Below, in pieces: positions 1-11,658 of a DNA stretch of 64,000 bases. Location of the stretch: positions 30,217,627 to 30,281,626 of the forward strand of contig OX328097.1 in the NCBI GenBank assembly GCA_946811185.2, read 5' to 3'. Within the stretch, counting starts at the first letter, position 1; each line of letters begins with the position of its first letter. Below the pieces are notes generated by a model that saw only the letters and a program-made list of their open reading frames with translations, had not been told where the DNA came from and searched no databases. Source of the stretch: Hippopus hippopus (lineage: Eukaryota > Mollusca > Bivalvia > Cardiida > Cardiidae). The translations under genes were made by a program, and so were the position numbers.

Positions 1-905
1 AACCTTTCTGACCCAGCTTCATGAGTATCAGGCTTAAAATGTGGCCTATAGACTGCACACAAGGTTTTTTCGCAAGATTTGGTCAAATGACCTACTTTTT
101 GACTGGACCTGACCATATTTCACACTTATTCAAGATTTCATTAAGACAAACCTACTGAACAAGTTTCATGCATATCAGGCTGAAAATGAGGCCTCTACAG
201 CGCAGACAATGTTTTTCTCAGATTTGGCCCAATGACTTACTTTTTGACCCAACATGACCCAATTTCACACCTGTCAAAAACAACATCAGACAAACAGTCT
301 GACCAAGTTTCATCAGTATCAATCTGAAAATGTGGCCTGTACAGTGCACTCAAGATTTTTTTCAGATTTGGTCTGGTAACCTTCTTTTTGACCCAATGTG
401 ACCCATTTCAAACTTGTCTAAGATATTATCAAGACAAACATTCTGACCAAGTTTCTTGAGTATCAGGCTGAAAATATGGCCTCTAAAGTGCACACAAGGT
501 TTTTCTTAGATTTGACCCTGCGACCTACTTTTTGACTAACATAACCTAATTTTGAGCCTGTCTGAGATATCATCAAGACTAGCATTCTTATGAAGTTTCT
601 TGAGTGTCAAGCTGAAAATGAGGCCTCTAGAGTGCACACAAGGTTTTTCTTAGATTTAGCCCAGTGACTTTTTAATCCCACATGACCCAATTTCAAACTT
701 GTCAGACATCACCAAGACAAACATACTGACCAAGTAGCCTCTAGAGTGCACACAATGTTTTTCAAAGATTTAGGCCAGTGACCTACTTTTTGACACCATG
801 TGACCCCATTTCAAAATTGTCCAAGATATTATCAAAACAAACATACTGACCAAGTTTCATGAGTAAATGACGGAAAATGTGGCCTCTAGATTGCACACAA
901 GGTTA
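1..905. repeat. tandem repeat, about 145 bp units
   Basis: About six degenerate units in a row. Each carries an AGTTTCATGAGTATCAGGCT-like segment (near 14, 165, 306, 450, 594 and 853), then TGGCCTCTAGAGTGCACACA, then GACCTACTTTTTGACC and a CATCAAGACAAACATTCTG-like segment. Spacing is about 141-151 bp. The unit near 735 has an internal deletion that joins GACCAAGT directly to AGCCTCTAGAGTG. The array runs off the left edge. No coding capacity is visible. It resembles a tandem family common in bivalve genomes (recognition from memory). Confidence 0.85.
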
Positions 906-1305
906 ATGTTGATGCCTGTATGATAGACGATGGACACAGCATGATCACAAAAGCTCAACCTTGAGCACTCTGTGCTCAGGTGAGCTAAAGATGTGTAACT
1001 TATCTATAATACTACGGTCTTTTTTTGGTGTTCTGGTTTGAAGTTATTTAATCACCATCAATTGACCCAATAATACAGATCCAAATTAACTTACTGGATG
1101 TTCAAGTGATGTAGGCTTTATTATGTCCCTAGAGAAAAATACATGTACAAGCCCCTATTCCACACTGACCAGGGTTTCCTAAATATGAACTGTCTGTATA
1201 TGCTATGGCTGTCTTTTTGTCACTGTTGTTAATAATATCCCCTATTCATACCCATTATTTCCCTTGATAATGCCACTTGTACTTTTGTTCTTGATTTTGA
1301 TGATC
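906..1305. other. non-coding stretch
   Basis: AT-rich DNA downstream of the tandem array. I see no open frame with protein-like composition, no repeat unit and no regulatory site that I can defend. Confidence 0.5.
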
Positions 1306-1524
1306 CTAGATTTTGCCAGATTCTGGTTTACACCTGCTGGGTTGCAATGACTCAGTAAATCTAAAATTCTTCTTTAGGCAATAAAGGGGTAAACCTGTGT
1401 TTGACACTATATCTTCAACTTCTACATTCATCTTTCCGAAAGGTAATATTTTACGTTCAGTTCCATCTGTTTCAATAAATCTATCCCTAGTTCTCTTGAT
1501 GCATGACTCCGCTTCCTTTGCCAT
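1306..1524 (-). CDS. unrecognised coding-like fragment
   Basis: A 72-codon minus-strand frame with protein-like composition: an amphipathic, charged start (MAKEAESCIKRTRDRFIE) followed by an ILPFGKMNVEVEDIV segment. The same frame continues upstream to about 1620 with similar composition (EALEQEAGAK, then a stop, then LESSRVELTIRQAAK), so the ATG is probably not the true start. I do not recognise a family. It could be a decayed exon or a piece of a transposon protein. A plus-strand frame covers the same DNA and looks like its shadow, with hydrophobic low-complexity content. Nothing nearby supports a larger gene. Confidence 0.2.
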   Translation of the reverse strand: MAKEAESCIKRTRDRFIETDGTERKILPFGKMNVEVEDIVSNTGLPLYCLKKNFRFTESLQPSRCKPESGKI

Positions 1525-2159
1525 TATCTTGGCTGCCTGTCTGATTGTAAGTTCTACTCTACTTGATTCAAGTCACTTGGCCCCTGCCTCCTGCTCCAAT
1601 GCTTCAACACCAGTGGGCACTGTCTTTATGTGTTACAGAAACTGCAAAACACCTGTCACCCATCCCAGTAGCCTGGCAACTATTGGCCAGATACCAACAT
1701 AAATCTATAAGTTACCTTTAAAATAGGATGGCAGATAGCAGATGGCAAACCAGAAGATCTTCTATTCAATTGGCAGCTCAGATGTTATTTTTTCTTAGCA
1801 AAGAAACAATCACAACAAATGTCATCAAAGTGAAGGTTATGGTAGCATACTAAGGTAACAGGCTTGTTGCTTGGCTTGTTTGCCCCTGGGCTTGTTTGCC
1901 CAAGCTTGTTCTTCCCGACTGATTTTAGCACAGTCATAGTGCTTTTTTCTCTCTTTAAGAAAGAACATATAAATAAGGCAAAAAGATACATCATGGGAAA
2001 CAACAAATTATTTATCATCTCCAGTGGACTGATACCAGACTGACAGTCTGCTGTGTATGTGTATCTGGGAATCAAAGGTGTCAATAGTAGATACATCACT
2101 GATTTTAATAGGTATGGAAAGGTGTTAACTGCAGACAATCCCAAGATCATTTCTTCAAA

Positions 2160-2316
2160 AGCAGTCGATGGCTTAGGAAAAATATTGTACAAGTACTGAT
2201 AAAAGAAACTCCCAGACGGCATGGATAGGTGTACTGGCTGCAACTATATAACTTAAATAATGCTGAAAACAGGGATTAATATGGCCTTGAATACGGCCTT
2301 AAACAACAACAACAAG
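2160..2316 (+). mobile_element. diverged SINE 3' part
   Basis: The order GGCTTAGGAAAAATATTG, ACTGATAAAAGAAACTCC, GCATGGATAGGTGTACTGGC, ATATAACTTAAATAATG, GAAAACAGG then GGCCTTAAACAAC follows the 3' half of the SINE at 57.7-58.0 kb. Many substitutions mark it as an old, 5'-truncated copy. Confidence 0.6.
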
Positions 2317-2390
2317 CAAACTCTGTGTTCCTCTGTGTTTTACTCAACAATCACATGTTCAAACGAGCTCGTGGCCAATGATAGTTTGTC

Positions 2391-2711
2391 AACAATAAAC
2401 AATAAAAAAAGGCAATAAAACTGTTGGTGTAACATGGAAGGGTGCCTCAAAGACAAGTTGCCCCAAGACAACTCGCCCCACAAAAAACTTGCCTGAAGAG
2501 AACATGCCCAAAATTCTGTGACAATTTGCCCCACTTTTATTACTATAAACTGTAGGTAAATAAGATACAATAAACAAAAGGCAATAAACTTGTTGGTGTA
2601 TCTTGAAGGGGTGCAGGACAAGTCGTCCCATGACAAGTCGCCCCAAAAAGAACTTGCCGAAAGACAGCTCGCCCCACATTTAACACTATAAACTGAAGGT
2701 AAATAAGATAG
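2391..2711. repeat. two-unit duplication with GCCCC-rich minisatellite
   Basis: Two successive units begin CAATAAACAA, reach GTTGGTGTA and end ATAAACTG(T/A)AGGTAAATAAGATA (about 2391-2567 and 2568-2711). Each carries short repeated phrases of the form ACAAGTCGCCCC, AAGACAACTCGCCCC and AAAACTTGCC. Similar phrases in the opposite orientation occur at 7258-7400. The open frames here are by-products of the repetition. Confidence 0.6.
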
Positions 2712-2983
2712 TGGTGTACAACTGTAATGAATTTCATTCAGTTTTTAGATTCAACTGTGTGGTAATTAATGCCATATCAAATGTATTTCATGGCGTCAGT
2801 TCACATATTTAAATTCATGGTTCCTTACTATTTCAAAACCAGCTTTTGATCTGCAGGTCAGCTGTTTCACCTTCATTGCAAACGAAATCCGCAAGAAAGT
2901 ACTAGTAAGCCCTATTAAACTCACGAAACACTGTGGGGGAAAAGCATCGTTTTGAGATTGCTCTGTGGGGAGAAGTTATACAT

Positions 2984-3120
2984 GTACTTAAACCTTTACC
3001 ACATAATTTTGAGTTCAACGATACTGAGGTAGACCACTGTTGAACGTGGGAAAAGGTGAAAACGTTGGTAACCAGTATCATGGCACAACCTATTTTCAAC
3101 CACTTCCGAAATTCAACCGG
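2984..3120 (-). mobile_element. MITE-A copy, truncated and reversed
   Basis: ACTTAAACCTTTACCACATAA at the left is the MITE-A end. It is followed by CGATACTGAGG and then by the core GTGGGAAAAGGTGAAAACG with GGTAACCAG. The far half is missing, so this is a fragment. Confidence 0.5.
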
Positions 3121-3562
3121 TCCTGGAAAAAGCATAGAATGAGATTTCCCGAGTGCGCTTTCAGCTTTTGTTTACAAGAGCGCCTAAACGTCAAGCGAGT
3201 TTTTCTGGTGAAAAATGGAGATAAGAAAGATAAAAATGTTTTACTTTTAAAAAAAATACATTTAGGTGTAATTTTCTTATTACTAAATTATGATATTGTT
3301 TCTATGGTGATAAATTTGCTGTTCATGAAACATCTGCAAAAAAAATGAAACTGTCGGCATCGCGGATTCTCTGTCAATGGGGGCATGACGTCATATATGA
3401 CGAAATATACTGTTCAAGAAAAATAAGCACACTTTTTGTGCCCCCACTTCTTAGCTTGTATTGTGAATTAAGCTTATAATTGATACTAATTGGTTCAATT
3501 AGCTCCCACGATGTGCATAGATTTCCAGAATTTTAAGCTTGTTTTCTTTTCTTTTCTTTCAG

Positions 3563-4236
3563 TGCCAATCAAATTCTAGGGGACTGTATAGACCATATGA
3601 TCCAGATCATCTGACTTGTGCATATACAGCAGTGAAAGATCGTAGTTTATCTATCAGGAAAGCAGCAGCAACCTATGGTGTACCAAAAACCACATTGATT
3701 GACAGGCTTCATGGACGGGTTGACCTCGATGTTGTTAAATCTGGGGTTCAACCATTATTTTCTGAGGGACAAAAGTCTCTTTTAGCTGGACATATCAAAA
3801 CCATGGCAGAGGTAGGATATGGTTATAGCAGGCAGGAAACTATAAACTTGGCATCTGACTATGCATTTTGCTTGGGGTTAAGAGAAAAGTCAGCATTACT
3901 TACAGATAGATGGCTTTATAGTTTTCTACAAAGACGGCCAGAATTGAAGTTAAAAAAGCCACGTAGCTTGGAAATTGCTAGAGCAAAGTACGCAACTAGG
4001 GAGGCAGTGAACAATTACTTTAAAGAACTTGAGAAAATTTTAACCTTTAAGAATTTGAAAGAAAAACCCCAGTTAATATTCAATGTTGATGAAAAAAGTC
4101 TCCAACCTGAGCATAAGACTCTAAAAATAGTATCTTCTAAGCATTATAAGGCTCAAGCTGTGACATCTGGAAAGTCAAAAATGACAACACTGATACGATG
4201 TGTAAATGGAATAGGCCAGCAGGTCCCCCCTTTTTT
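3563..4236 (+). pseudogene. pogo-type DDE transposase, N-terminal two thirds
   Basis: Predicted to bind and cut the ends of a pogo/Tigger (Tc1-mariner-like) DNA transposon. After a pyrimidine tract ending in CAG at 3560-3562, which looks like a splice acceptor, the frame opens with a psq/pipsqueak helix-turn-helix (LSIRKAAATYGVPKTTLIDR, 3635-3700 region). A CENP-B-like second DNA-binding segment follows (TDRWLYSFLQRRPEL). The catalytic core then starts with IFNVDEK, where the Asp near 4089 is the first acidic catalytic residue. There is no ATG at the head of the frame, in keeping with an upstream exon that I cannot place. The frame is lost in a C6T8 homopolymer at 4225-4238, and the protein resumes one frame over. 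A one-base indel in the homopolymer is the simplest explanation: either real decay or a sequencing error. Confidence 0.8.
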
Positions 4237-5033
4237 TTGTATTTCCTGGTGCCAGGATGATGGATGCTTTATTAGAAGGAGCAACTCCAGGAGCAGATGA
4301 AACTGTCTCAGATTCAGGATGGTCCAATATCCGTATTTTCTTCATGTACATGCAAACACATTTGATCAAGTACTTACCTCCCCAAACCGAGGAAGCCCCT
4401 GTACTGGTATTATATGATGGACATAAAGGCCATGTATCTTTAGATTTAATTCAGTGGGCTAAGAGTGAAAATATTATTCTGTTCGTTCTACCACCACACT
4501 GTAGTCATCTGTTACAGCCACTGGATGTGAGCTGCTTTGGGCCTTTTGAAAATGCCTGGAACTCTGCTTGCCACCACTACATGCTTGAGACCGGAGGAAA
4601 GTTAGTGACCCAGTATGATATTTGTAAATTGGCCTGTAAAGTTTATGTCTCCACCCTTACTGCAAGTAACATTCAAGCAGCATTCAAAAAGTCTGGTCTG
4701 TACCTTTTTGATCCAAATGTCATAACTGATCCCCAAGTTGCTCCAAGTATTTCTTTTAAGAAAGATGATCAAAATCTGCCTGTTGCATCTAAACAACAAA
4801 CCCCTGACACAGCTGCTGAGAGATTTTTACAGAAGAGGGGAGGTGAAATACTTCAGAATGTTGAGGCTGCAAAGAAAAGAAGAAACACAATTAGCAGAAT
4901 TGTTGGAGGCAAAGCTATCACAAATGATGAAATAGTCAGCAAAATTATTGAACATACTGATAAGAACACTGCTAAAGCCAACAAGAATCAGTCAAAATCT
5001 AATGGAAAAAAGTCATTCATAACAAGACATTAA
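4234..5033 (+). pseudogene. pogo-type transposase, C-terminal catalytic part
   Basis: This continues the preceding transposase in the next frame. Directly after the homopolymer it reads VFPGARMMDALLEGATPGAD, a stretch expected after PPF in this family. LVLYDGHKGHVS carries the second catalytic Asp and LLQPLDVSCFGPF the third, giving the pogo DDD arrangement. A lysine-rich tail follows. The ATG at 4257 lies inside the conserved stretch, so it is not a true start. The frame ends at a TAA at 5031-5033, but coding similarity goes on in another frame. No terminal inverted repeats or TA duplications could be found at the flanks. Confidence 0.8.
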
Positions 5034-5044
5034 AAGGATTCTCA

Positions 5045-5337
5045 AGTTCCTGGCCCTCTGGTATTTCTTCCTACAAAGTGAAAAAATCAAAATACAACGA
5101 GTCTGAAGATTTCTCTGATTCAGAGGACGACGTTCCAGACAAAACTAAATGTATTGTATGTAAAAGAGCAAACCCTGACTGGCAAAAAAAACATTCATTT
5201 TAATTGTAAATTGGGGACAGTGTGACATATGCTCAGGATGGGTGCATCTTTCATTCTGTAGTCCAACTAGAGTACCGAGAAGGGGTGATAGTTTCAAGTG
5301 TCCCCAGTGTGAGGCCAAAGACCAAGCCAATAAATAA
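5045..5337 (+). pseudogene. broken PHD-like finger, transposase C-terminus
   Basis: An acidic linker (SEDFSDSEDDVPD) leads to a C4HC3-type pattern. CIVC near 5144 lies in one frame. After a further frameshift near 5200 come WGQCDICSGWVHLSFC and FKCPQC in another frame, ending at TAA 5335-5337. The CxxC, CDxC-WxH-xxC and CxxC spacing is that of a PHD zinc finger. Such fingers are known at the C-terminus of some pogo-like proteins (family knowledge), so I read it as the tail of the same gene. At least three frame breaks in 1.8 kb mean no full protein can be made from this copy. Confidence 0.6.
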
Positions 5338-5719
5338 CAATTCAAAACTCTTAAAACTTGTAAATATGTTAAACTGTTATATTTTTAGTTAGAAATATTT
5401 TTAAATACCTTGGCTTGAATCTAGAGGCAACGGCAATATTCCACGACCTTCTTTTTTTGCGGTAAGTATACTTTCTATGAGTAGCCGAATTTTGGTTAAG
5501 CTTTTCCAGGGCTCCTTCAGTGACCCAGGTCAAAATGGCCACCGCTAGCGATGTAAACATTGCGTGGAAACTGACTTCTTCCCTTGTTCCTCAACTATTA
5601 ATTGCCGTTATATAGTATTACGGTATGAAAATATATTTCCAAGTTTTATGTTTAGTATGCGAAAAGGTTGTTAGGCGGTCGAATATAGTTTAAACCGGGA
5701 TACTTTCTCCTTTTTCCAG

Positions 5720-5843
5720 TAATGTTTTTGACCCATTAAAGATACATTTAATAATTTGAGCGACATTTCATTTGTCTTATGAAAATGATGTCAATTTGGA
5801 CGAGCCTATTTTTTTGGTCGTTTGGTAAAGAGTTAAATATCAA
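5720..5843 (-). mobile_element. MITE-A fragment (reversed)
   Basis: CATTTGTCTTATGAAAATGA, TTTGGACGAGCCTA and GTCGTTTGGTAAAGAGTTAA are the 5' third of MITE-A in reverse. The palindromic core is missing. Confidence 0.5.
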
Positions 5844-6493
5844 ATTTCACCCTTACTCTACAAATACGACTTCTATCGACCCAGTTGGTCACATGTAAAA
5901 AATCATGGAAACGTAGGCAGTAATTCTTTACAAGTCAGGGCCGTTGTCTGCTTGTTAAAAGTGGTACGGCCATGGAATGCCTTTGGCGTTCCCTGAGTGA
6001 TAATTAAAGTCTTTTAAAATTGCTTTTGTCTGGTAGAAATGTTTGACAATAAACCATTTAAAATACACCTCTTTAAAGTAAATAATTATTTTTGTGCATA
6101 GAGCAAAGTCAGATAATCCAATCCCCAGGTAATACCAACCCCACTATTAATTTCCACATTTAGGAATCTTATGGGGAAAGTATGAATTATTACATCATCA
6201 TGTTACATAATCACATAATTTTAAACTACCCTTTATACCACTTACTCTACCAGATGAAGAAAAAACACGATTACATAAATAGCTCCTCATTATTATCCTG
6301 TATCTTAAGGTAGGTAGAATATTTTTCATTCAGAATTTTTGACTAAAGTATGATTTTTTTTGTAAGTTTCAGCCGTCAAAAATTTATCGAAAACAATGGT
6401 ATGTATCAGGACTAAGTTAAAATATCATACATGCAAACATTTACTATTTCACAAGTGGGGTCCATCTTAGCAAAACTTTAAATGATGTTAGTT

Positions 6494-6859
6494 TAATATC
6501 GACCCCCTCTCCAAATTGTTTGTAGGTTCTTCTCAACCAGTTTGACAATGTAAGGTATGTTTACATCGATAAAAAGTATCACTTACATGCAAATTGATCT
6601 AGTATTACTCTTTCCAGTCCAACAAAATCACTTCACCAATATTGATAATTCACATGTTAAAATTTTAAATTCAAATTCTAGCTACCAACATTGCCCAGCA
6701 TCAAAGTGCCCTTGAAAAGACCTATTCCTGCTCACTGTTGAACTTTTAATAAAATGTAAACTATCTTTGAAGTTACTGTATCTGAGATGGACTGATTATT
6801 TGTCTTTTTCAACAATAATATGGGTTGATATTATCAGCCGAGGAAGGGGGTCGATATTA
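6494..6859. mobile_element. possible MITE with TAATATCGACCCCC ends
   Basis: TAATATCGACCCCC at 6494-6507 is matched in reverse by GGGGGTCGATATTA at 6846-6859. If the outer TA is the target duplication, this would fit a mariner-type MITE. There is no second copy to compare, so it stays tentative. Confidence 0.35.
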
Positions 6860-7257
6860 CACTCTGGGGCTTGATATATCACAAGTAGTTTTAAATGTTC
6901 ACTACTACACTTCTACAGACAGTTACAAAGTATTTGATTGGACAAAATGAACCCATAAATATTTGTCTCATGCATGACGTTTTCGATGCAATTTCTCAAG
7001 GTCAAGGAAACTTGAATTAAGGTTAAGAGGTGGATATTACTCGACTTTGCTATAGTTAACTGCCCATGTTGAAACAGATCAGCAGCAATTACATGTAGGT
7101 TGTTATTTTCATGAATTTCTAATCAATTCATAGTGAATTTTCATGTTCGAGACGTAAATTTTGCAAGATTTTGGACATTTTCTTTTTTGTGTCAGGCGAG
7201 ATTCTTCGAATTCCGTGAGCTGATCCGTGTTTTCATAAATTTCGGACGAACTGTCTT

Positions 7258-7400
7258 CAGTTTAAGGCGACTTGTCTTCTTACTGTGGGGCGAGTTGTCA
7301 TGAGGCGAGTTGTCTTGAGGCGTGTTTTCTGTGGGGAGAGTTGTCCTGAGGCAAGTTGTCTTTAGGACAGTTGTCTGTAAGGTAGTGTGGGACGAACAAG
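7258..7400. repeat. GGCGAGTTGTCTTGA-type minisatellite
   Basis: Roughly nine imperfect units of 14-17 bp built on GAGGCGAGTTGTC and GGGGCGAGTTGTC, followed by GGGACGAACAAG and GGGACGAACGAGC variants up to about 7450. It is the reverse-orientation counterpart of the GCCCC-rich units near 2.4-2.7 kb. Confidence 0.65.
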
Positions 7401-7933
7401 ACTGGGCGCATAAGCCCAGGGATGAACTGGCTTTGGGACGAACGAGCCCGGAGCCTACACTAGACCACACGCTTTATCGATAAATGTGAGGACACGAAGC
7501 TGCTTGCTCTAAATTTTACTGTCGTAGAGTTGGTTTATCAATTTTCGAAATTTTGCCCCATTTAAAATTTACCTACCTGCCCAAATGTCTTACAGTACCG
7601 CGTGCATCTTGTAAGGCGACACTCCTCGTCTTGCTCGACGAAGTTGGGGTTACGGGTTTTCCAAAATTCTAAATATAGTTTAATAGGGGACGGTGAAAAA
7701 CGGCGATACTGAAATTAGCGTATTTTCGCAAAAATAGCTTTTCCGCTACGAAAATAGTTTTTCATATGGCATACATGTATTATGTTGTGTCTGGCAATTT
7801 TTGATGCTGCACATTCAATTGTATGGAATAGTTGATCTATATTATTACAATATTTCAACGTGTTCATTATTTTCATGCAGGAATGATTTTTTTCCCAGTT
7901 TATCTTTCCATCATTTTCAGGACTTATGAAACC

Positions 7934-9187
7934 ATAGGTAGTTTGAGGTTCATATGGACCCCCTGAATTTTAAAATATCTTAAAAAATACTTTAGCTATT
8001 ATACTGAAAATTTACATAGTTAATAATATTACTTTTACGAACTCTGGGTGAAATTTTCAGAATTTTTGACAACTTGGTTTGACTTTTTTGCGTTCAATGC
8101 AATGTTAAAAAGTATTTTTAAAAAAAGCTTAAAAACGGTGGGTGGGTTGATGGCTATTTCGAGTAAAGAGTTTACCTGTGTACGAAAACAATTCTCATGC
8201 AAGTACGGTAACGGTGGTCGTCTATTGTTTGAAGTGAAAACTTCAACTTTTGAGGTCATGATCTCGTTTTTTATTCGGGTTTTATTTTAATGATTCAATA
8301 TTGGAGACTTGCCACACTTGTTTAAACTTTGTTTTCTTTTCCATGCCTAACCATAGGGCTAATGAGCTAATTTTAGGCGAACTGAATAAATCGTAGGGAA
8401 AAAACAATTCAAAACAAACCATGAAAGACCTTTAAATCTAAGTGTCAGGTGGTTTGGAATATCTCAACAGAGGTCGGGTATAAAAACTTGAAGAAGCAAT
8501 GCCGAAAATAAAATTTAATCAAATATTGGTGAACAGACACCATATAAGAAAACATTGGACAAACCATTTTAGACTTCCAAGTTTGAATGAAAGCGATGAG
8601 AGCGATATCTCAAATAAAGTACAGAACTACAATATTTGCATAAGAAACAATTTCAGGGCCTCATATTTAACAATTCAAAACAAACCATGAAAGATCTTTA
8701 AATCTAAGTGTCAGGTGGTTTGGAATATCTCAACAGAGGTCAGGTATAAAAACATGAAGAAGCAATGCCGAAAATAAAATTTAATCAAATATTGGTGAAC
8801 AGACACCATATAAGAAAACATTGGACAAACCATTTTAGACTTCCAAGTTTGAATGAAAGCGATGAGAGCGATATCTAAAATAAAGTACAGAACTACATTA
8901 TTGGCATAAGAAACAATTTCAGGGCCTCATATTTAACTGAATTGAGGTACTGAGGTCATGCCCTTATCCAGTTATGTTTGCTGTTCTGGTCACTGTGCGA
9001 AACCGTCGGAGAATGTAACTTAAGCTTCAGAGCAAAAATGTAACACTACTGGAATAGGCAAAAAGAAAATTTCTAATTTTTACTGTGAGAGTTGGTATGG
9101 TCATTTTAAAAGACCTTGAAAAATGATATGAGATTTTTCAAGATATTTCAAAATTCAGGGGGTCCCTATGAACTGCAAACTACCTAT
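7934..9187. mobile_element. 1.25 kb inverted-repeat element
   Basis: The left end begins ATAGGTAGTTTG and the right end closes with CAAACTACCTAT. The arms match over about 55 bp, including GGACCCCCTGAATTTT. No transposase-like frame lies inside, so it is non-autonomous. I could not define a target duplication. It contains the 266 bp tandem duplication. Confidence 0.65.
8405..8936 (+). repeat. 266 bp tandem duplication
   Basis: Two nearly identical units, 8405-8670 and 8671-8936, each starting CAATTCAAAACAAACCATGA and ending CCTCATATTTAA. They differ at only a few bases (for example GGTCGGGT against GGTCAGGT), so the duplication is recent. The 63-codon frame in unit 1 does not look like a protein family and is disrupted in unit 2. 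Confidence 0.85.
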
Positions 9188-9334
9188 ATCTCTACTGGAC
9201 GAAAATAGTTCTAGATAGCTTTTTTGAACAAAAAAGTCCCCATAACCTACTTGTACACCAATGTTGTGAACTACATGTATTATCATTTTTGTATTATTCC
9301 GAATCAATTGGAAATTTGGTTCGACCGATAGTAG

Positions 9335-9568
9335 TTTAGTTTAGTTTAAACGTATTTATTTTACATCGATTGAGAATCAAGTTCTTACAACCTATACTAA
9401 TCTCTCTCGATTCTGCTTCCTGGGAACTGCACCAGTACTCGCGCCGAATGTGTGGGCCAATGAAAAATCCCAAAGTTGGCACCCGCTCCCGGGTATCGAA
9501 CTCGGAACCTCATGGTTATGAGGCCGACGCTCTACCTCACAACCCAGACACCACACCACACAGACCGA
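9335..9568 (-). mobile_element. tRNA-headed SINE
   Basis: Read on the minus strand, a tRNA-like head (9480-9568) has an A box in GTGAGGTAGAGCGTCGGC and a B box in GAGTTCGATACC, with CAT at the anticodon position as in tRNA-Met. A body follows that is shared with 35.88-35.98 and 43.71-43.82 kb (GTTCCCAGGAAGCAG and GATTAGTA). It ends in AAATACGTTTAAACTAAAC near 9340. The long body means it is a SINE and not a working tRNA gene. Confidence 0.7.
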
Positions 9569-9569
9569 T

Positions 9570-11650
9570 AGTAAATCCTTGATGGCACCATCCCTACGAA
9601 AACAGCTTTTATTTTGTGTGTTATATTGATTTTCCATATTTCTTAACAATTATGTCGTTGAGTTGTTATTATTGGAATCTAAGTGAGAATGATTTTTGGT
9701 GTAAATATCTCATATTTCACGGAGCGCACTTCAACTGATCGAAAATACCAGTATCGCACAAATTTGTTTTTCATCATTAAGTCATAAAAGAAACAAGACA
9801 AATTTATGATGCATGGCATCATAGAAGCCGCAATCTTTTGGTTGACAATTTCAGAAATATTGACTTTCTAGAAAAAATGTGATGACATTTTTGTATGTGT
9901 CTTTCCGCCCCACAAACGGAAGACAAATGATACTAAAATGCAGGAGGAAAAAAATGCAGAAGTTAAGAGAGGAATCTTAAATTATCTTGTATCATTATTA
10001 TCATCATAATCATTTAAAGTTATAATGCGTGTTTGAGAAAACATGTAAACGCATTGGAATTTTCAAATTTCTACTCAAAGTTTGAAAATGGAGAAAATGC
10101 ACATTTTATAGTACAGCATTTTTCATTATTAAATGGCTTTAAAAAGCAAAGTTCTGTAGGGGCATCAAAGGCGATACTACGGAATTACGTAAGTTAGTAA
10201 TTATTCAAAGTGGTATTTAGATCGTTTTTCACGTAGATTTACATGTATTTACAATTTTTTAGTGATATTTTCTTTGTGTTTCTTTTTTTACAAAAAGAAA
10301 AAAAAAATCAACAACTTTCTTCTGAAACAGTATCTTTTTGCTTGACAAAAAGTGTCTTAGCCTGCTTGTAACAAAGTGAATCTTTACATTTCTACTCCAT
10401 AATTAGAGACTTTCGCATAGTATCTCTAAAATTCTTCTGATCATAGCCTTAACAGTTGGCGCACACCCCCCGCACCCCCCCCCCCATTTTTTTTTTTTTT
10501 TTTTAAGTCTTTAAGGATGTGGATCTATTCAACAACAACATAGTAACTATTCCTATATATACTCGTATATCGTTTAATAAAAGTTAGTTTGAACCATTTT
10601 CTGCATAGGCCTTGTACAAACCTATAAAACTTCTAATGTAAACTTCGAGAGCCATTCCAAACCCTTGACCAGCAGCGACGTAAAAAGTTGTATATGCACG
10701 GTGATAGGTTCGGTAATTTTTTTTCCTTTCAACTACACTGAATGAAATTGATATACTGAGTAAGGGAAAAGAAACAAGAAATTTTTACGTTTACAATACC
10801 TTATAAAATATTAAAGAATATTACACAGGCTATGTACTATCTCATTTTGATCTATTTCTGTCAATTTCGAACAGTTTCAACCCTGAGAGCGCTATGCACC
10901 ACTTTGGTAATTTTTGTGGACAATGTACATCACGATCCATACATTTTTCACGGGTATTGTAGATCAGGACCATACTGTACAGAACTTTCAGTCTGATCAT
11001 AACAGCTTCGATACACAATACATTAAATTCTAAATTTTACGGGACTCATAAGGTAGATCGTCCATGTAACAAAATTCCATTCGGCTAAAGTGTCGACGAA
11101 GGGAAAAAAAGGGGTTATCGTTTCACAAGCATTCTATAAATAGCTGATGTGGACTGTTCTTTGTTATACGATTAACTGTGTGGGGGGTAACCAGTCTGTA
11201 ACTTGATCAAAGGCTAACCACCCTGTTATCTTTACGGATGAAAACTGGACGAAACACTTGTACATAAAACTGCTTCTGATTATCATATTCTAAGATGCTC
11301 TCCATCTCATAATTATCATTATTTTGTCGTGTAAAAAAGTGGACAAATGCGAAAAACGTTTAGAGGAGGGAGAGCCCGTGATAAACGGAAAGCATTACAA
11401 TTTCGTTTGGGAACAAGGAAGGAATCCTTTAAGTTGGAAAAGTTCGGAGGACTAGCGAATAAAAGGAAGTTCAGTTTTCTGTATTTTCGTTGTTATTTGG
11501 GAATGAACTTATACTGCAAGAAAACTAGACTTGATGTTCATGTAGGCCTGATTGAATATTTAAGAAAGAGCCATGTGGAGTAATTTTGTAACACTAACAC
11601 GATATTTATAGAAAATTTCCAAAAATAATAACCAATCGAATAATTACTGA
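9570..11650. other. non-coding stretch
   Basis: AT-rich DNA with no convincing gene. A C-run followed by a T-run sits at 10466-10504. The 78-codon plus-strand frame at 11347-11583 is basic and aromatic, with no family resemblance, so I left it unannotated. Confidence 0.5.
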
Positions 11651-11658
11651 TCATCTAC

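Larger units (their letters stand above)
5560..7190. other. non-coding stretch with repeat fragments
   Basis: No gene seen. A reversed MITE-A fragment with flanking DNA lies at 5720-5935; it ends GTCGTTTGGTAAAGAGTTAA and continues like the DNA at 17.1-17.25 kb. A 366 bp interval with inverted ends lies at 6494-6859. The rest is AT-rich and featureless. Confidence 0.5.

Noticed and set aside
1..905. CRISPR-like array
   Set aside because: Whole units of ~145 bp repeat with no unique spacers, in a eukaryotic context.
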